Below are positions 30,487 to 40,963 of a stretch of DNA of 64,000 nucleotides, one piece after another (position 1 is the first letter of the stretch; the number at the start of each line of letters is the position of its first letter). The position numbers and the translations under genes are program-made. This DNA comes from Cognatundibacterium griseum (GTDB lineage: Bacteria; Pseudomonadota; Gammaproteobacteria; Burkholderiales; Burkholderiaceae_D): assembly GCF_014284195.1 (NCBI RefSeq), contig NZ_JACOGC010000003.1:186001-250000 (forward strand), in the 5' to 3' direction. The notes beneath the pieces are model-generated. The model saw only the letters and a list, made by a program, of their open reading frames with translations, searched no databases and was not told where the DNA came from.

Positions 30487-30801
30487 ATGGATATGGTATT
30501 TTGTCGTGGTTGTGGAAAAGAAATTCACGAAACAGCATTGAGTTGCCCGCATTGCGGCGCACAGCAAACTGGCCCTAAGCAGCAGTCAAGCAGTAGTAAA
30601 CGCATCCTGCCTGCCGCATTGCTCTGTTTCTTCGTGGGCTTTCTCGGTATTCACCGCTTTTACGTCGGTAAAATCGGCACCGGCATCGTGCAATTATTGA
30701 CTTTCGGCGGACTCGGCATCTGGGCGCTGATTGATTTCATCATGATCGTCGCCGGCAGCTTTACGGATAGCGAAGGTCATACCATCAATCTCTGGACCTG
30801 A
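30487..30801 (+). CDS. TM2-domain protein with N-terminal zinc ribbon
   Basis: 104 residues. A zinc ribbon (CRGCG...CPHCG, residues 6-25) is followed by two membrane helices with the TM2 signature GFLGIHRFYVGKIGTGIVQL and ending GLGIWALIDFIMI. TM2 proteins are small membrane proteins of unknown role. AAGGA upstream supports the ATG at 30487. Confidence 0.88.
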   Translation: MDMVFCRGCGKEIHETALSCPHCGAQQTGPKQQSSSSKRILPAALLCFFVGFLGIHRFYVGKIGTGIVQLLTFGGLGIWALIDFIMIVAGSFTDSEGHTINLWT

Positions 30802-30847
30802 TCACGGCAGCTGCTTGCCGATGCGGCTTTTCTGAGCCGCCTCCGGC

Positions 30848-31051
30848 TTACTCCGTTTTTTTCCGGATTTTCTCTGCAAATCCCTCACACGCCTTTCCGG
30901 ATGCCGCGATGACTTCCAGCATTGGCAAACGCTGGCTTTTCATCTGAAACATCCGGCAGCCATGCATAAAACCGGCATCATGCGTGATGTAGTAATGTCT
31001 GCACTGCAGGCAGTTCTGCTGAGAGGATGGAGGCTGAGAAGGGGCGTTCAT
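30848..31051 (-). CDS. Small conserved cysteine-containing protein
   Basis: 67 residues with four Cys: CLQCRHYY, then HGCRMF and ACEGF, spaced as in a small zinc-binding fold. The pattern CxxCRHYY...YGCR...CxGF is one I recall from uncharacterised betaproteobacterial proteins. It starts one base after the YkgJ stop, so it is probably cotranslated with it. An open frame back to 31087 lies inside ykgJ and is not used. Function unknown. Confidence 0.65.
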   Translation of the reverse strand: MNAPSQPPSSQQNCLQCRHYYITHDAGFMHGCRMFQMKSQRLPMLEVIAASGKACEGFAEKIRKKTE

Positions 31052-31052
31052 C

Positions 31053-31673
31053 TCAATCCTCTGCCTGATCCGGTATCGGCCATACATCTCTGAACGCCAT
31101 CAGCAAGCCTTCGCCCAACAATAGCGGTGTCTGGGGGAGTCCGTGGTCGTCCAGTGCCAGCCGGGTCCCGGTCATCAGTGCTTCGGAGCGCAGCAGCCGT
31201 TCCAGATTCTGAGGCAAGGTCTCGCTTGCTGTCGCACATGCGCTGGCATCATACGAATGCGCTTTCCGGCATACTGCCGGACGCCAGGCATAAATGCTGC
31301 ACTTTTCTTCATGCAGCAACGGACATGCAGCCCCCTTCTTCGCCTCAGCAGCGGCCTGCTGCAACCGTGCATAGGTCTGGCGTGCCAGATCCGGTTCATG
31401 CAACTTCATCTGTGCGGCAATAAAATCCGCTTCTGCCCGGGTGATTTCCACCCGCTGCCGGCGGCAGCAATGACTGCATCCGGCAGCGCACGCCACTTGT
31501 CTGCCGTCGAATTCCTGCTGGCTGATCTGGTCAATACTCTGATGCAGCTGTTGCATCAGCTGCTGCGGCGTCACCGACGCAGCCGCCAGCCTGCGTCCCT
31601 GAGTGTCACGCACCAGCGTAATTGCCTGCAAAAAACTCTGTTGTTCCTGCCCGCTCAGTGCGTCGACCGTCAT
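31053..31673 (-). CDS. YkgJ-family cysteine cluster protein
   Basis: 206 residues. The cysteines CAAGCSHCC (about 62-70) and later CPLLHEEKCSIYAWRPAVCRK form the YkgJ pattern, thought to bind zinc or an Fe-S cluster. Biochemical role unknown. Its start overlaps the stop of the exonuclease gene by four bases, and the small cysteine protein follows, so the three form one unit. Confidence 0.85.
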   Translation of the reverse strand: MTVDALSGQEQQSFLQAITLVRDTQGRRLAAASVTPQQLMQQLHQSIDQISQQEFDGRQVACAAGCSHCCRRQRVEITRAEADFIAAQMKLHEPDLARQTYARLQQAAAEAKKGAACPLLHEEKCSIYAWRPAVCRKAHSYDASACATASETLPQNLERLLRSEALMTGTRLALDDHGLPQTPLLLGEGLLMAFRDVWPIPDQAED

Positions 31674-32350
31674 GGGATATCCACTTTCTCTGGTATTCCG
31701 GATTGCATCCTGCCGTGGGCATGTTTGCCGGCGTTAACCACATGCGACAATTCCAGCCGCTGCTGCCAGTGCTGATAGACCAGCAGCGCCACATGGGCAT
31801 CATTGGCCGCATACAGAATCTGCTTTTCAGTCAGCGGATGCTGCGCCCAGTTCGATGTGGAGATTTTTTTGGATTTGGACAACTGCATCCCGAAAAATTT
31901 GGCCACTGCCGTTTTAGCGCCCATATCGGCATGCTTGTTTTCGCGCAATGCTTTTGCCAGGTCCAGTACCGGCGCAGTGAGAATACCCAGTTTGTCTTTC
32001 AGGCTTTTCAGATCATCACTCAATCCGAATCCCGCTTTCAAAACGTGGCTGGCTTCCAGAATCCGCTTCAGCACAGCATGCTGCCGCTCACTGAGTGCAT
32101 GACCTTGCACCGGAAATAAAAAAACCTGCTGTTCGGTCGCCAGCTGGATCAGGTGCGGCCCGTTGTGGCGCTGCCCTTTCTGAAACACAGGCCGGGTCTC
32201 GGTATCAAAGCCCAGCACCGGCACGGACATCAACTGCTCACACACCTGTTCCGCCAGTGCGTCGTGCAGCACCAGCGTCACATTCTGAATGGCGATTCCG
32301 GGATATGCCGGCAACGAAGGAGCCGGCTCGTGATTAATTTCCTGATTCAT
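31670..32350 (-). CDS. 3'-5' exonuclease, RNase D/WRN-like domain
   Basis: 226 residues, essentially one DEDD exonuclease domain: VLGFDTETRP (ExoI, Asp and Glu), a central LKAGFGLSDDLKSL (ExoII Asp) and YAANDAHVALLVY (ExoIII with the DEDDy-type spacing). It lacks the HRDC domains of RNase D, so it is a stand-alone RNA or DNA 3'-5' exonuclease. Confidence 0.87.
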   Translation of the reverse strand: MNQEINHEPAPSLPAYPGIAIQNVTLVLHDALAEQVCEQLMSVPVLGFDTETRPVFQKGQRHNGPHLIQLATEQQVFLFPVQGHALSERQHAVLKRILEASHVLKAGFGLSDDLKSLKDKLGILTAPVLDLAKALRENKHADMGAKTAVAKFFGMQLSKSKKISTSNWAQHPLTEKQILYAANDAHVALLVYQHWQQRLELSHVVNAGKHAHGRMQSGIPEKVDIP

Positions 32351-32384
32351 TCTTTCTGGTCTGATGTCCGGCCTGCCGGATCGC

Positions 32385-32657
32385 TCATTTTACCTTTCCG
32401 TCATCGGTGGCAACCGGTTCCGGCGGTGCAGTTTCCCCGTGCAGATCCTGACGCCGCCGGCGCTGCGCCTGCGGAACATCCGGCGAGATCATCACGACCT
32501 GACCGTCTTTCAGCGAAATAGCCAGTTTATCCAGCCCGTCGTGCCGGAAATGATAAACGGTCGCGTCGCTGACGGCGCAGGACTGCTGCAGGCTGGCATC
32601 CACCAACTGCTGCGATAATTCCTGGACACTGGCAATCTGCCACAGCAGCCTGGTCAT
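32385..32657 (-). CDS. Hypothetical 90-residue protein
   Basis: Not recognised. The N-terminal two thirds look like a small alpha/beta domain (VYHFRHDGLDKLAISLKDG), the C-terminus is basic then acidic and disordered. Its start overlaps the stop of the GGDEF/EAL gene by four bases, so it is translationally coupled and may work with that signalling protein. Confidence 0.5.
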   Translation of the reverse strand: MTRLLWQIASVQELSQQLVDASLQQSCAVSDATVYHFRHDGLDKLAISLKDGQVVMISPDVPQAQRRRRQDLHGETAPPEPVATDDGKVK

Positions 32658-35167
32658 AACATTTTCACCTGATATCTGATGAGATAATTCTCAAAGGCCG
32701 CCGCATCCATCGGTTTGGCAAAATAATAGCCTTGTACCTGATGGCAATGCATCTCTTTCAATAACTGCATCTGTTCAGCTTTTTCCACCCCTTCTGCCAC
32801 GACATTCAGTCCCAGACTCAGCCCCATCGCTACGATGGCACTCGCAATCGCGGCATCGTCCGGATTCACGTGGATATCATTGATGAATGACTTATCGATT
32901 TTCAATTCATCAATCGGGAAGCGGCGTAAATAAGACAAGCTGGAATAACCTGTTCCAAAATCATCCAGCGAAATCGATAAGCCCAGTTTTTTGAGAGAAC
33001 GTAACGCCGCCAGCGTGCTGCTGACATCCTGCATCACCATGCTTTCGGTCAGTTCCAGCGTCAGCTGGTGCGGATCAGCACCGGAATCCTGAATGATTCT
33101 GGCGATACGTTCCGATAAATCGTCCTGCCTGAACTGACGCGAAGACATATTCACGGCAATTTTTAACGGCGGCAGGCCGTGATTGCGCCAGATCACCTGC
33201 TGGCGGCAAGCTTCGCTCAATACCCACTCCCCCAGCGGCAGGATCAGGCCGGTCTCTTCTGCCAGCGGAATAAACTCAATCGGCTGTATCAGGCCGATCT
33301 GCGGATGATGCCAGCGAACCAGCGCCTCAGCACCGATCACGGCATGCGTCACCAGATCAATCTTTGGCTGGTAGTGCAGACTGAATTCCCCCCGCTCCAG
33401 CCCGCGCCGCATTGCACCTTCCATGTTCAGGCGGCTGATGGCTGTCACGCCCATCTCCGGCACAAACTGACGTGCGCTGTTACGCCCGTGCTCCTTGACC
33501 CGGTACATCGCAATGTCAGCATAACGCAGCAGAATTTCGCCATGATCGCCATCGCGCGGATAGACCGAGATGCCGATACTGGCAGTCACAAACACTTCAG
33601 CGCCATTGATCAGCATTGGGCGCGCCAGGGAATCCCGCACTTTTTCAGCGATGGCATCCACATCTTCGCTCTCAGGCAGATCCGTCAGCACAATCACAAA
33701 CTCGTCACCGCCCAGGCGTGCCACGGTGTCTGTGTCACGCACACACAGATTCAGGCGTTGCGCGACCTGTTTCAACATCTCGTCACCGGCACCGTGACCG
33801 GAAGCATCATTGATCAGTTTAAAGTGATCCAGATCAAGCAGCATCAGGCCAACGTGCAGTTCCTGCCGCTTGGCCCATGCGATGGCTTGCGTGATGCGGT
33901 CGTTCAGCAGGCTGCGGTTGGCCAGACCGGTCAGACTGTCATGAGTGGCGTGATATTCCAGTTCTTTCTGGTAATTGACCCGTTCACTGACATCGTTGAT
34001 GACGCTGACAAAATGCGTGGTGATGGCACCGGCGGCATCCTTGACCGGCGAAATGTGCAGTTCATTCCAGAATTGCGAACCATCTTTGCGATAATTGCGC
34101 AACAGGGCACGCCCCTCGCGCTTTTCCCGCAATGCAGAACGAATTTCTTCCAGATCCGGCTGCGCCATATCTTCGCGCACCAGAAAGCGGCCTTCGCGCC
34201 CGATCACTTCTTCGGCATCGTAGCCCGTGATGCGTTCAAACGCAGGATTGACGTAGACGATAGAATGATCATGATGATCGCTGCGCGTGATCATGATGCC
34301 GTTGCTGCTCGACACCAGCGCCTGCTCCCGCAGGAGCAAGGCCTGTTCCACTTCCCTGATCTGAAACTGGTCGTCGCTGAGACTCTGGCGCACTGCGATC
34401 AGATGCGTGACCCGTCCATGCTCATCGCACAGCGGACTGACTACCTGTCGCTCCCAGTAACAATGTCCCGCTTTATGGCGGGTCTGGATATCGCCATGCC
34501 AGTGTTCGCCCGATTGCAGAGCGGTAAATGCCGCCCGGTGCCGCAGATCATCCGGAAAGCCGTTATCCCACAACACGCATTTGCTTTCCAGTTCAGCCAG
34601 TGTGAATCCGGACTGGCGGGTATATGCCTGATTGCAATACTCCAGCTCGCCCAGCGCGTTGGTAATCAGGATAGAAAACGGGCTTTGCTGCACCGACAGC
34701 GCCAGCAGTTCCAGGTCATTCTGCAAATCCCGTTGGCCCGGCATTCCCAGCTGCGCCAGGATAGCGTCAGCAAGCTCCCGGAAAAACCGGCTCAGCACCT
34801 GATGCAACGGATGAACATCGGTAAAGTGCTCCGGCGCACGCGCATGCAATGTCAGGCGTCTCTGCGGCGCAATCAGTTCACTGACCATCAGATCGTGAAT
34901 GCCATCGGCAGCACCGGTGTACGGTTCAGCCTGTTCCGGCGTTCCGGCGGTGAAAGTATAAGTCTCGGTCTGCCCCTGCTGCTCAAGCAGAATATCCGCC
35001 TGCAAATACCCCGCCCGCTGCACCAGAATTCGGCAAAAATCCTGCAGCATGGCGGGCAGCGCCTGAGGCGACCACAGACAATGTGTCAGCTCCCCCAGTA
35101 ATAAATACCAATGTTCCAGCCGTTGCGACTCTGCATCCAGGGAATCCGCCTGCCCGATTGTGCCCAT
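32654..35167 (-). CDS. Cyclic-di-GMP signalling protein: sensor-PAS-PAS-GGDEF-EAL
   Basis: 837 residues from the ATG at 35167. The order is an N-terminal GAF-like region (about 1-145), two PAS domains (about 160-280 and 285-405), a GGDEF domain with intact RLGGDEF (near 483) and an EAL domain with intact GAEALVRW (near 614) plus DDFGTGYSSL. Both catalytic signatures are complete, so it may make and/or break c-di-GMP. No membrane helix is visible, so the sensor is cytoplasmic. A TTG at 35206 would extend it by 13 residues without a good ribosome site. Confidence 0.92.
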   Translation of the reverse strand: MGTIGQADSLDAESQRLEHWYLLLGELTHCLWSPQALPAMLQDFCRILVQRAGYLQADILLEQQGQTETYTFTAGTPEQAEPYTGAADGIHDLMVSELIAPQRRLTLHARAPEHFTDVHPLHQVLSRFFRELADAILAQLGMPGQRDLQNDLELLALSVQQSPFSILITNALGELEYCNQAYTRQSGFTLAELESKCVLWDNGFPDDLRHRAAFTALQSGEHWHGDIQTRHKAGHCYWERQVVSPLCDEHGRVTHLIAVRQSLSDDQFQIREVEQALLLREQALVSSSNGIMITRSDHHDHSIVYVNPAFERITGYDAEEVIGREGRFLVREDMAQPDLEEIRSALREKREGRALLRNYRKDGSQFWNELHISPVKDAAGAITTHFVSVINDVSERVNYQKELEYHATHDSLTGLANRSLLNDRITQAIAWAKRQELHVGLMLLDLDHFKLINDASGHGAGDEMLKQVAQRLNLCVRDTDTVARLGGDEFVIVLTDLPESEDVDAIAEKVRDSLARPMLINGAEVFVTASIGISVYPRDGDHGEILLRYADIAMYRVKEHGRNSARQFVPEMGVTAISRLNMEGAMRRGLERGEFSLHYQPKIDLVTHAVIGAEALVRWHHPQIGLIQPIEFIPLAEETGLILPLGEWVLSEACRQQVIWRNHGLPPLKIAVNMSSRQFRQDDLSERIARIIQDSGADPHQLTLELTESMVMQDVSSTLAALRSLKKLGLSISLDDFGTGYSSLSYLRRFPIDELKIDKSFINDIHVNPDDAAIASAIVAMGLSLGLNVVAEGVEKAEQMQLLKEMHCHQVQGYYFAKPMDAAAFENYLIRYQVKML

Positions 35168-35403
35168 CTGTGGTGCCACTCCTCGTCTGGTCGTGAAATT
35201 GGTCAAAGGATTTTTATACCTTGTATAAAAAATTGGCGCAATAGAAACATTGCCAATCCGTATCTAAACAGCAAGCAAACTTGTTTCGCATTGCAGCAAA
35301 GTCCTGGTTTATGTCAGATTTACCAGCATTTCTAGGTTAAAATCGAAGGTTTGGCAAACATTTTTCTCCCGCTCCTTCCGGGGCGCACAAGGCAGACAGC
35401 ACG

Positions 35404-36357
35404 ATGCTCACATTTCAACAAATCATCCTGACATTACAAGATTACTGGGACAAACAGGGTTGCGCCCTGTTACAGCCTTACGATATGGAAGTGGGCGCCG
35501 GGACATCGCATACAGGTACGTTTCTGCGCGCCATTGGCCCGGAACCCTGGCGTGCCGCTTATGTACAACCTTCCCGCCGCCCGAAAGACGGCCGCTACGG
35601 TGAAAACCCTAACCGTCTGCAACATTACTACCAATATCAGGTGGTGCTGAAGCCGGCACCGGAAAATATCCTCGACCTCTACCTCGGATCGCTGAAGGCG
35701 CTGGGACTGGATTTGCAGCAGAACGATATCCGTTTTGTCGAGGATGACTGGGAAAACCCGACACTGGGCGCATGGGGCCTGGGCTGGGAAGTCTGGCTCA
35801 ATGGTATGGAAGTCACGCAGTTTACGTATTTCCAGCAAGTCGGTGGCCTCGACTGCAAACCGATTCTGGGTGAAATCACCTACGGTATCGAACGTCTGGC
35901 GATGTATCTGCAAGGCGTTGAAAATGTGTACGACCTGCTCTGGACCGAACGCGAAGAAAACGGAAAAACCGTACGTCTTTCCTACGGCGATGTGTTTCAC
36001 CAAAACGAAGTCGAACAATCGACTTTCAATTTTGAATATTCCAATACCGACTTTCTGTTTTCCCTGTTCAACAATTACGAAGCAGAAGCCAAGCGTCTGC
36101 TGGAAGTGACGGAAAAATCACTCGCCCTGCCTGCTTACGAAATGATCCTGAAAGCCGCACACACCTTCAATCTGCTGGATGCGCGCGGTGCTATTTCCGT
36201 CACCGAACGCGCAGCCTACATTGGCCGCATCCGCAATCTGTCACGCGCAGTTGCAGCAGCGTACTACGCAGCACGTGAAGCACTGGGCTTCCCGATGTGC
36301 CCGGCTGACGACATGCACAAGCCAGCCCCAGCGATCAAGATAACAGACGCCGCCTGA
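35404..36357 (+). CDS. glyQ: Glycyl-tRNA synthetase alpha subunit
   Basis: 317 residues, normal for the bacterial alpha2beta2 enzyme. It starts with [14 protein letters not shown] and has [18 protein letters not shown] and [17 protein letters not shown], all conserved GlyQ segments of the class II catalytic core. It makes Gly-tRNA. It heads the operon glyQ-glyS-gmhB-plsC; the 236-base gap upstream carries its promoter, which I could not place exactly. Confidence 0.98.
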   Translation: MLTFQQIILTLQDYWDKQGCALLQPYDMEVGAGTSHTGTFLRAIGPEPWRAAYVQPSRRPKDGRYGENPNRLQHYYQYQVVLKPAPENILDLYLGSLKALGLDLQQNDIRFVEDDWENPTLGAWGLGWEVWLNGMEVTQFTYFQQVGGLDCKPILGEITYGIERLAMYLQGVENVYDLLWTEREENGKTVRLSYGDVFHQNEVEQSTFNFEYSNTDFLFSLFNNYEAEAKRLLEVTEKSLALPAYEMILKAAHTFNLLDARGAISVTERAAYIGRIRNLSRAVAAAYYAAREALGFPMCPADDMHKPAPAIKITDAA

Positions 36358-36391
36358 TCGGCATCCGGACAGAATGGACAGGAATTCCAAT

Positions 36392-38476
36392 ATGAATCAA
36401 ACATTATTAGTCGAATTATTTACTGAAGAACTGCCGCCGAAAGCGCTGGCAAAACTGGGCGAGGCATTTGCCGCCGGTATCGTTGCCGGGCTGAAATCCC
36501 GTGATTTTTTAGAAGCAGACGCAGTTGCCACATCCTACGCTTCGCCGCGCCGTCTGGCAGTCAGCATCACCCATGTCCGCGCGACATCGCCAGACAAGCA
36601 GATGCGCGAAAAAGTGCTGCCTGTTTCCGTAGCACTGGACGCCAATGGTAACCCAGCCGCACCACTGACCAAAAAACTGGCTGCGATGGGTTTTCCCGAT
36701 GTGCAGATCAGTCAGCTCGAACGTGCCTCCGATGGCAAGGCTGAGAGTTTTTTCTACAGCTATACCAGTGCCGGTTCCGCTTTGGCGCCCGCACTGCAGA
36801 GCGCGCTGGAAGAAGCCGTCAGTAAATTACCGATTCCGAAAGTCATGAGCTATCAGCGGCCGGATGGCAATACCGTGCATTTTGTGCGTCCGGTGCACAA
36901 GCTGATCGCTTTGCATGGCGACGCCGTAATTCCGCTCAGCCTGCTCGGCCTGCAAAGCGATCGCCTGACGGGCGGCCACCGCTTCCTGTCGCAAGGTCTG
37001 GTCACTGTCGCTCATGCTGATGACTATGCAAAGACTTTACAGCAGGATGGCAAAGTCATTGCCAGCTTTAGCGAACGCAAAGAACAGATCCGTCAGGTTC
37101 TGCTGGCGAAAGCCGGCGCCGATCAGGTGCTGATGCCGGAAGCGCTGCTGGACGAGGTGACCGCGCTGGTCGAATGGCCGGTGGTATACGAATGCCATTT
37201 CGAAGCAGAATTCCTTGCTGTGCCACAGGAATGCCTGATCCTGACAATGCAGACCAACCAGAAATATTTTGCGCTGACAGACAGCCACGGCAAGCTGCGT
37301 TCACGTTTCCTGATTGTCTCCAATCTGGAAACCAGCGATCCGCAGCATATCATCCAGGGTAATGAGCGCGTGGTACGTCCGCGTTTATCCGATGCGAAAT
37401 TCTTCTTTGAGCAGGACAAGAAAAAAACACTGGCATCCCGTCTGCCGCTGCTGGCCAACGTGGTATATCACAACAAGCTCGGCACCCAGGCAGAACGCAC
37501 TCAGCGCGTCAAAACACTGGCTGGCCAGATCGCAGCCATGCTGAAGACGGATGTAGCGCTGGCAGAACGCGCCGCGTTGCTGGCGAAGACCGATTTGCTG
37601 ACCGACATGGTCGGCGAATTCCCTGAACTGCAGGGCATCATGGGCACTTACTATGCCCGTCACGATGGCGAGCACGAGGAAGTGGCAGCTGCAGCATCCG
37701 AACACTATCAGCCGCGCTTTGCCGGAGATACCTTGCCCGCGACCGATACCGGAACTGCCGTAGCACTGGCCGACAAACTGGAAACGCTGGTCGGCATCTG
37801 GGGTATCGGCCTGCAGCCGACGGGTGACCGCGATCCGTTTGCACTGCGCCGCCATGCACTTGGTATCTTGCGCATGCTGGTGGAAAAGCGCTTACCTTTA
37901 TCCATCAACACCCTGCTGAATAACGCAGTCAGTTTATTTGCGGCCAACAGTCACTTTAAAGATCCGACCGCTGACGTCCTGAACTTCCTGTCCGACCGCC
38001 TGCGTGGTCAGTTACGTGAACGCGGATTCTCGCAAAACGAAGTGGAAGCCGTGGTAGCGCAGCAACCGGACACGCTCGATACCATCGTCGAGCGCTTGCA
38101 GGCAGTCCAGGCATTTGCTGCCTTGCCGGAATCAGTTTCGCTGGCTGCGGCCAATAAGCGGATTACAAATATTCTCAAAAAAGCAGAAGGCGCACCGGGT
38201 GAAATCAGTCCGGCGCTCTTGCAGGAAGCGGCCGAGCAGGCACTGGCGCAAGCCATGAGCAATGTCCGTCCGCAAGTAGATGCGGCATTCGCCAGCGGCG
38301 ATTACACGGGGGCATTGAAAACGCTGGCAGCATTGCGTGCCGGGGTGGACAGTTTCTTCAATGACGTGATGGTGAATGCCGAAGACCCGGCATTGCGCAA
38401 TAACCGTCTGGCATTGCTCGCCAGCCTGCACCGCATGCTAAATCAGGTTGCCGATATTTCCAAGCTCGCGGCCTGA
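36392..38476 (+). CDS. glyS: Glycyl-tRNA synthetase beta subunit
   Basis: 694 residues, normal length. The N-terminus [22 protein letters not shown] is typical, and the C-terminal anticodon-binding part ends with [26 protein letters not shown] before the ATG at 36392 decides the start over an in-frame ATG at 36374. It supplies tRNA recognition to GlyQ, 34 bases upstream. Confidence 0.98.
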   Translation: MNQTLLVELFTEELPPKALAKLGEAFAAGIVAGLKSRDFLEADAVATSYASPRRLAVSITHVRATSPDKQMREKVLPVSVALDANGNPAAPLTKKLAAMGFPDVQISQLERASDGKAESFFYSYTSAGSALAPALQSALEEAVSKLPIPKVMSYQRPDGNTVHFVRPVHKLIALHGDAVIPLSLLGLQSDRLTGGHRFLSQGLVTVAHADDYAKTLQQDGKVIASFSERKEQIRQVLLAKAGADQVLMPEALLDEVTALVEWPVVYECHFEAEFLAVPQECLILTMQTNQKYFALTDSHGKLRSRFLIVSNLETSDPQHIIQGNERVVRPRLSDAKFFFEQDKKKTLASRLPLLANVVYHNKLGTQAERTQRVKTLAGQIAAMLKTDVALAERAALLAKTDLLTDMVGEFPELQGIMGTYYARHDGEHEEVAAAASEHYQPRFAGDTLPATDTGTAVALADKLETLVGIWGIGLQPTGDRDPFALRRHALGILRMLVEKRLPLSINTLLNNAVSLFAANSHFKDPTADVLNFLSDRLRGQLRERGFSQNEVEAVVAQQPDTLDTIVERLQAVQAFAALPESVSLAAANKRITNILKKAEGAPGEISPALLQEAAEQALAQAMSNVRPQVDAAFASGDYTGALKTLAALRAGVDSFFNDVMVNAEDPALRNNRLALLASLHRMLNQVADISKLAA

Positions 38477-38510
38477 GACCGTTTATGACTTTAGTTACAA
38501 GGACGCCGGA

Positions 38511-39074
38511 ATGAAACTCATCATTCTCGACCGCGATGGTGTCATTAATCAGGACTCGGACGCCTTCATCAAATCACCGGATGAATGGATTCCGATTACC
38601 GGTTCGCTGCAGGCCATTGCACGTCTGAACCAGGCCGGTTACCGGGTGGTGGTCGCCACTAATCAGTCCGGCATCGGTCGTAAATTATTTGATATGGCCA
38701 CCCTGAATGCGATCCATCAGAAAATGCATCATATGGCGCAACAGGTCGGAGCGACGATTGATGCTATTTTCTTTTGCCCGCATATGGCGGATGACAATTG
38801 CGACTGCCGCAAACCCAAGCCCGGCATGCTGCACGAAATTGCCCGCCGCTATGACCAGCCGCTCAAAGGCGTGCACACGGTTGGCGACTCTCTGCGCGAC
38901 CTGCAGGCTGGCTTTGTCATGGGCTGCATCCCGCATCTGGTCTTGACCGGAAAAGGTAAACAGACTTTGGAAAAAGGTGGCTTGCCACCGGGAACCGAAC
39001 TTTATCTGGACCTGGCCACGATGGTTGATAAATTACTGGCATCACCGCCTTCTGACACGCAGACAGCGGCCTGA
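38511..39074 (+). CDS. gmhB: D-glycero-beta-D-manno-heptose-1,7-bisphosphate 7-phosphatase
   Basis: 187 residues of the HAD superfamily. Motif I is ILDRDGVIN, motif II ATNQSGIG, and a zinc-binding CPHMADDNCDCRKPKPG loop is typical of GmhB. It dephosphorylates heptose bisphosphate on the way to ADP-heptose for the LPS inner core. AAGGA precedes the ATG at 38511. Placement between glyS and plsC is a common betaproteobacterial arrangement. Confidence 0.93.
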   Translation: MKLIILDRDGVINQDSDAFIKSPDEWIPITGSLQAIARLNQAGYRVVVATNQSGIGRKLFDMATLNAIHQKMHHMAQQVGATIDAIFFCPHMADDNCDCRKPKPGMLHEIARRYDQPLKGVHTVGDSLRDLQAGFVMGCIPHLVLTGKGKQTLEKGGLPPGTELYLDLATMVDKLLASPPSDTQTAA

Positions 39075-39094
39075 CCGCACATTCTGGAGTATTC

Positions 39095-39841
39095 ATGCTT
39101 CGTATTATTCAGTTTATCCGTTCCCTGATTTTCTTGCTGGTCATGGTCGCCGCTACCGTGATCTGGGCGCCAATCAGTATGCTGTTTGCATTCCTGCCTT
39201 ACAACCAGCGTTACTACATCACCTCGCGCTGGAATGTGTTTATCATCTGGGCCGCCAAAGTCATCTGCGGCATTCATTACCAGACCAAAGGGTTTGAGAA
39301 TTTTCCGGATGCGCCGGTGATCCTGTTGTCCAAGCATCAGTCTGCCTGGGAAACCATTTTTTTACTGATGGCCACACCGCGTCCGCTGGTATTTGTGTTT
39401 AAAAAAGAAATTACGTACATCCCGTTCTTTGGCTGGGCGATTTCATTGCTGCGCATGATTCCGATTGACCGCAGCAAAGGCAAGGATGCGTTTGCGCAGG
39501 TGGTCGTGCATGGTAAAAAGCGGCTGGCAGATGGCCAGTGGATCATCATGTTCCCGGAAGGCACACGGATTGCGGTCGGTAAAAAAGGAAACTACAAAGG
39601 CGGCGGCGCACGGCTGGCAGTGGAAACTAATACGCCGGTTGTGCCGATTGCGCTGAATTCCGGCGAATGCTGGCCCAAAAATTCCTTTATCAAAAAACCA
39701 GGAATAGTGACCGTCTCGGTAGGAAAACCGATTTCACCTGAAGGATACAATCCGGTCGAACTGATGCAGCAGGTGGAAAACTGGATCGAAGCGGAAATGC
39801 GGGTAATCTCCCCGGACGTTTATCCACAAGAACATTCCTGA
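39095..39841 (+). CDS. plsC: 1-acyl-sn-glycerol-3-phosphate acyltransferase
   Basis: 248 residues with one or two N-terminal membrane helices. The acyltransferase motif is KHQSAWET (His...Glu form of the HX4D motif), followed by IPIDRSKG and MFPEGTR. It adds the second acyl chain to form phosphatidic acid. TGGAG before the ATG at 39095; it ends at a strong terminator. Confidence 0.93.
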   Translation: MLRIIQFIRSLIFLLVMVAATVIWAPISMLFAFLPYNQRYYITSRWNVFIIWAAKVICGIHYQTKGFENFPDAPVILLSKHQSAWETIFLLMATPRPLVFVFKKEITYIPFFGWAISLLRMIPIDRSKGKDAFAQVVVHGKKRLADGQWIIMFPEGTRIAVGKKGNYKGGGARLAVETNTPVVPIALNSGECWPKNSFIKKPGIVTVSVGKPISPEGYNPVELMQQVENWIEAEMRVISPDVYPQEHS

Positions 39842-39854
39842 ACATCCCCATACA

Positions 39855-39886
39855 GCCTGCCTTTCGCTAAGAACGCAGGCTTTTTT
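39855..39886 (+). terminator. Terminator of the glyQS-gmhB-plsC operon
   Basis: GCCTGC (39855-39860) pairs with GCAGGC (39875-39880), with extra inner TTC/GAA pairing, followed by six T. Confidence 0.85.
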
Positions 39887-39962
39887 GATCCGGTGCCTGC
39901 ACAAAATCCCGACTTGGTATACATTGACCGGCGTATTTGATTTTTTCCTCCGGCACATTGAT

Positions 39963-40865
39963 ATGGCGTCACGCATTCAGACTTTGGGCAAAGCAATTCA
40001 CTCCGCATTGCAACTGGATTTATTCAGTGACCTGCTGATTCCCGAAAAACTGCGAACCAGGTCTCAGCATCCTTCCGGTATTGTCCCCCGCAGCAATCCC
40101 GGACCGGAATTGACGCTCACGCCAACCACGCCACAATCCGCGCGCCAGCGTCAGATTATGCTGAAAGATGTGGTCGTGGAATATGAGTTGCAACGCTCCA
40201 AACGGCGCAGCATCGGCTTTCTGATCAATGATCACGGCTTACGGGTGACTGCGCCGCGCTGGGTCAGCATCGCAGATATTGAACAGGCGATTCACGACAA
40301 GCAGACATGGATTTCACGCAAGCTGAACGAACGCCGGCAACGGGTTGAGCGCCGCATCGAGCCACCCATGCAATGGCGCGATGGCGCCAGGCTGCCGTAT
40401 CTGGGACAAGACATTATCCTGAAAATTGCTCCGGCATCGACGGCAGGAACCCATTTCAGTCAGGCTACCGGTGAACTCATCATTAACATACCGAACGAGG
40501 CCACCGAACAGCAGCTGAAAGACCGGGTGCAGGCATGGCTGCAGCAACAGGCGCGGCATGAGTTCATGCAACGGTTACCGGTGTTTGCCGAAAAACTGAA
40601 TGTCCGCTATCACAGCATGGCGCTGTCTGCCGCAACGACCCGCTGGGGCTCGTGCACCGCGCAAGGAAAAATCCGGCTGAACTGGCGCCTGATTCATTTT
40701 TCGCCGCTGATTATCGACTACGTTGTCGCCCATGAACTGGCACACTTGCGGGAAATGAATCACAGCCCGCGTTTCTGGGCAACGGTACAATCCGTTTTCC
40801 CTGATTTCGAGATCGCCCGCCATCAGTTGCGTCAGCATGCAACGGCCGATCTTCCTGTCTTTTAA
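39963..40865 (+). CDS. YgjP/SprT-like zinc metallopeptidase (DUF45)
   Basis: 300 residues. The C-terminal half has VVAHELAHLREMNHSPRFW, the HExxH zinc motif with the third His in NHSPRF, and SAATTRWGSCT upstream, as in YgjP-type proteins. The first 90 residues are variable and probably disordered. The fold is WLM/SprT-like; substrate unknown. ATG at 39963 chosen; an open frame from 39885 overlaps the terminator region. Confidence 0.85.
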   Translation: MASRIQTLGKAIHSALQLDLFSDLLIPEKLRTRSQHPSGIVPRSNPGPELTLTPTTPQSARQRQIMLKDVVVEYELQRSKRRSIGFLINDHGLRVTAPRWVSIADIEQAIHDKQTWISRKLNERRQRVERRIEPPMQWRDGARLPYLGQDIILKIAPASTAGTHFSQATGELIINIPNEATEQQLKDRVQAWLQQQARHEFMQRLPVFAEKLNVRYHSMALSAATTRWGSCTAQGKIRLNWRLIHFSPLIIDYVVAHELAHLREMNHSPRFWATVQSVFPDFEIARHQLRQHATADLPVF

Positions 40866-40963
40866 GTATCAGAAACATCCCCGAAGCGTATTCTGCTGAG
40901 GGGCAGCTAATGCAAGCAGTTTGATGCAATATTCATGAATCATCCGCAACGAAAGGACATCCA

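Noticed and set aside
33179..35101. 640-codon open frame on the plus strand
   Set aside because: It lies wholly opposite the PAS-GGDEF-EAL gene, whose domains and motifs are intact; the protein it would encode has no recognisable domain.
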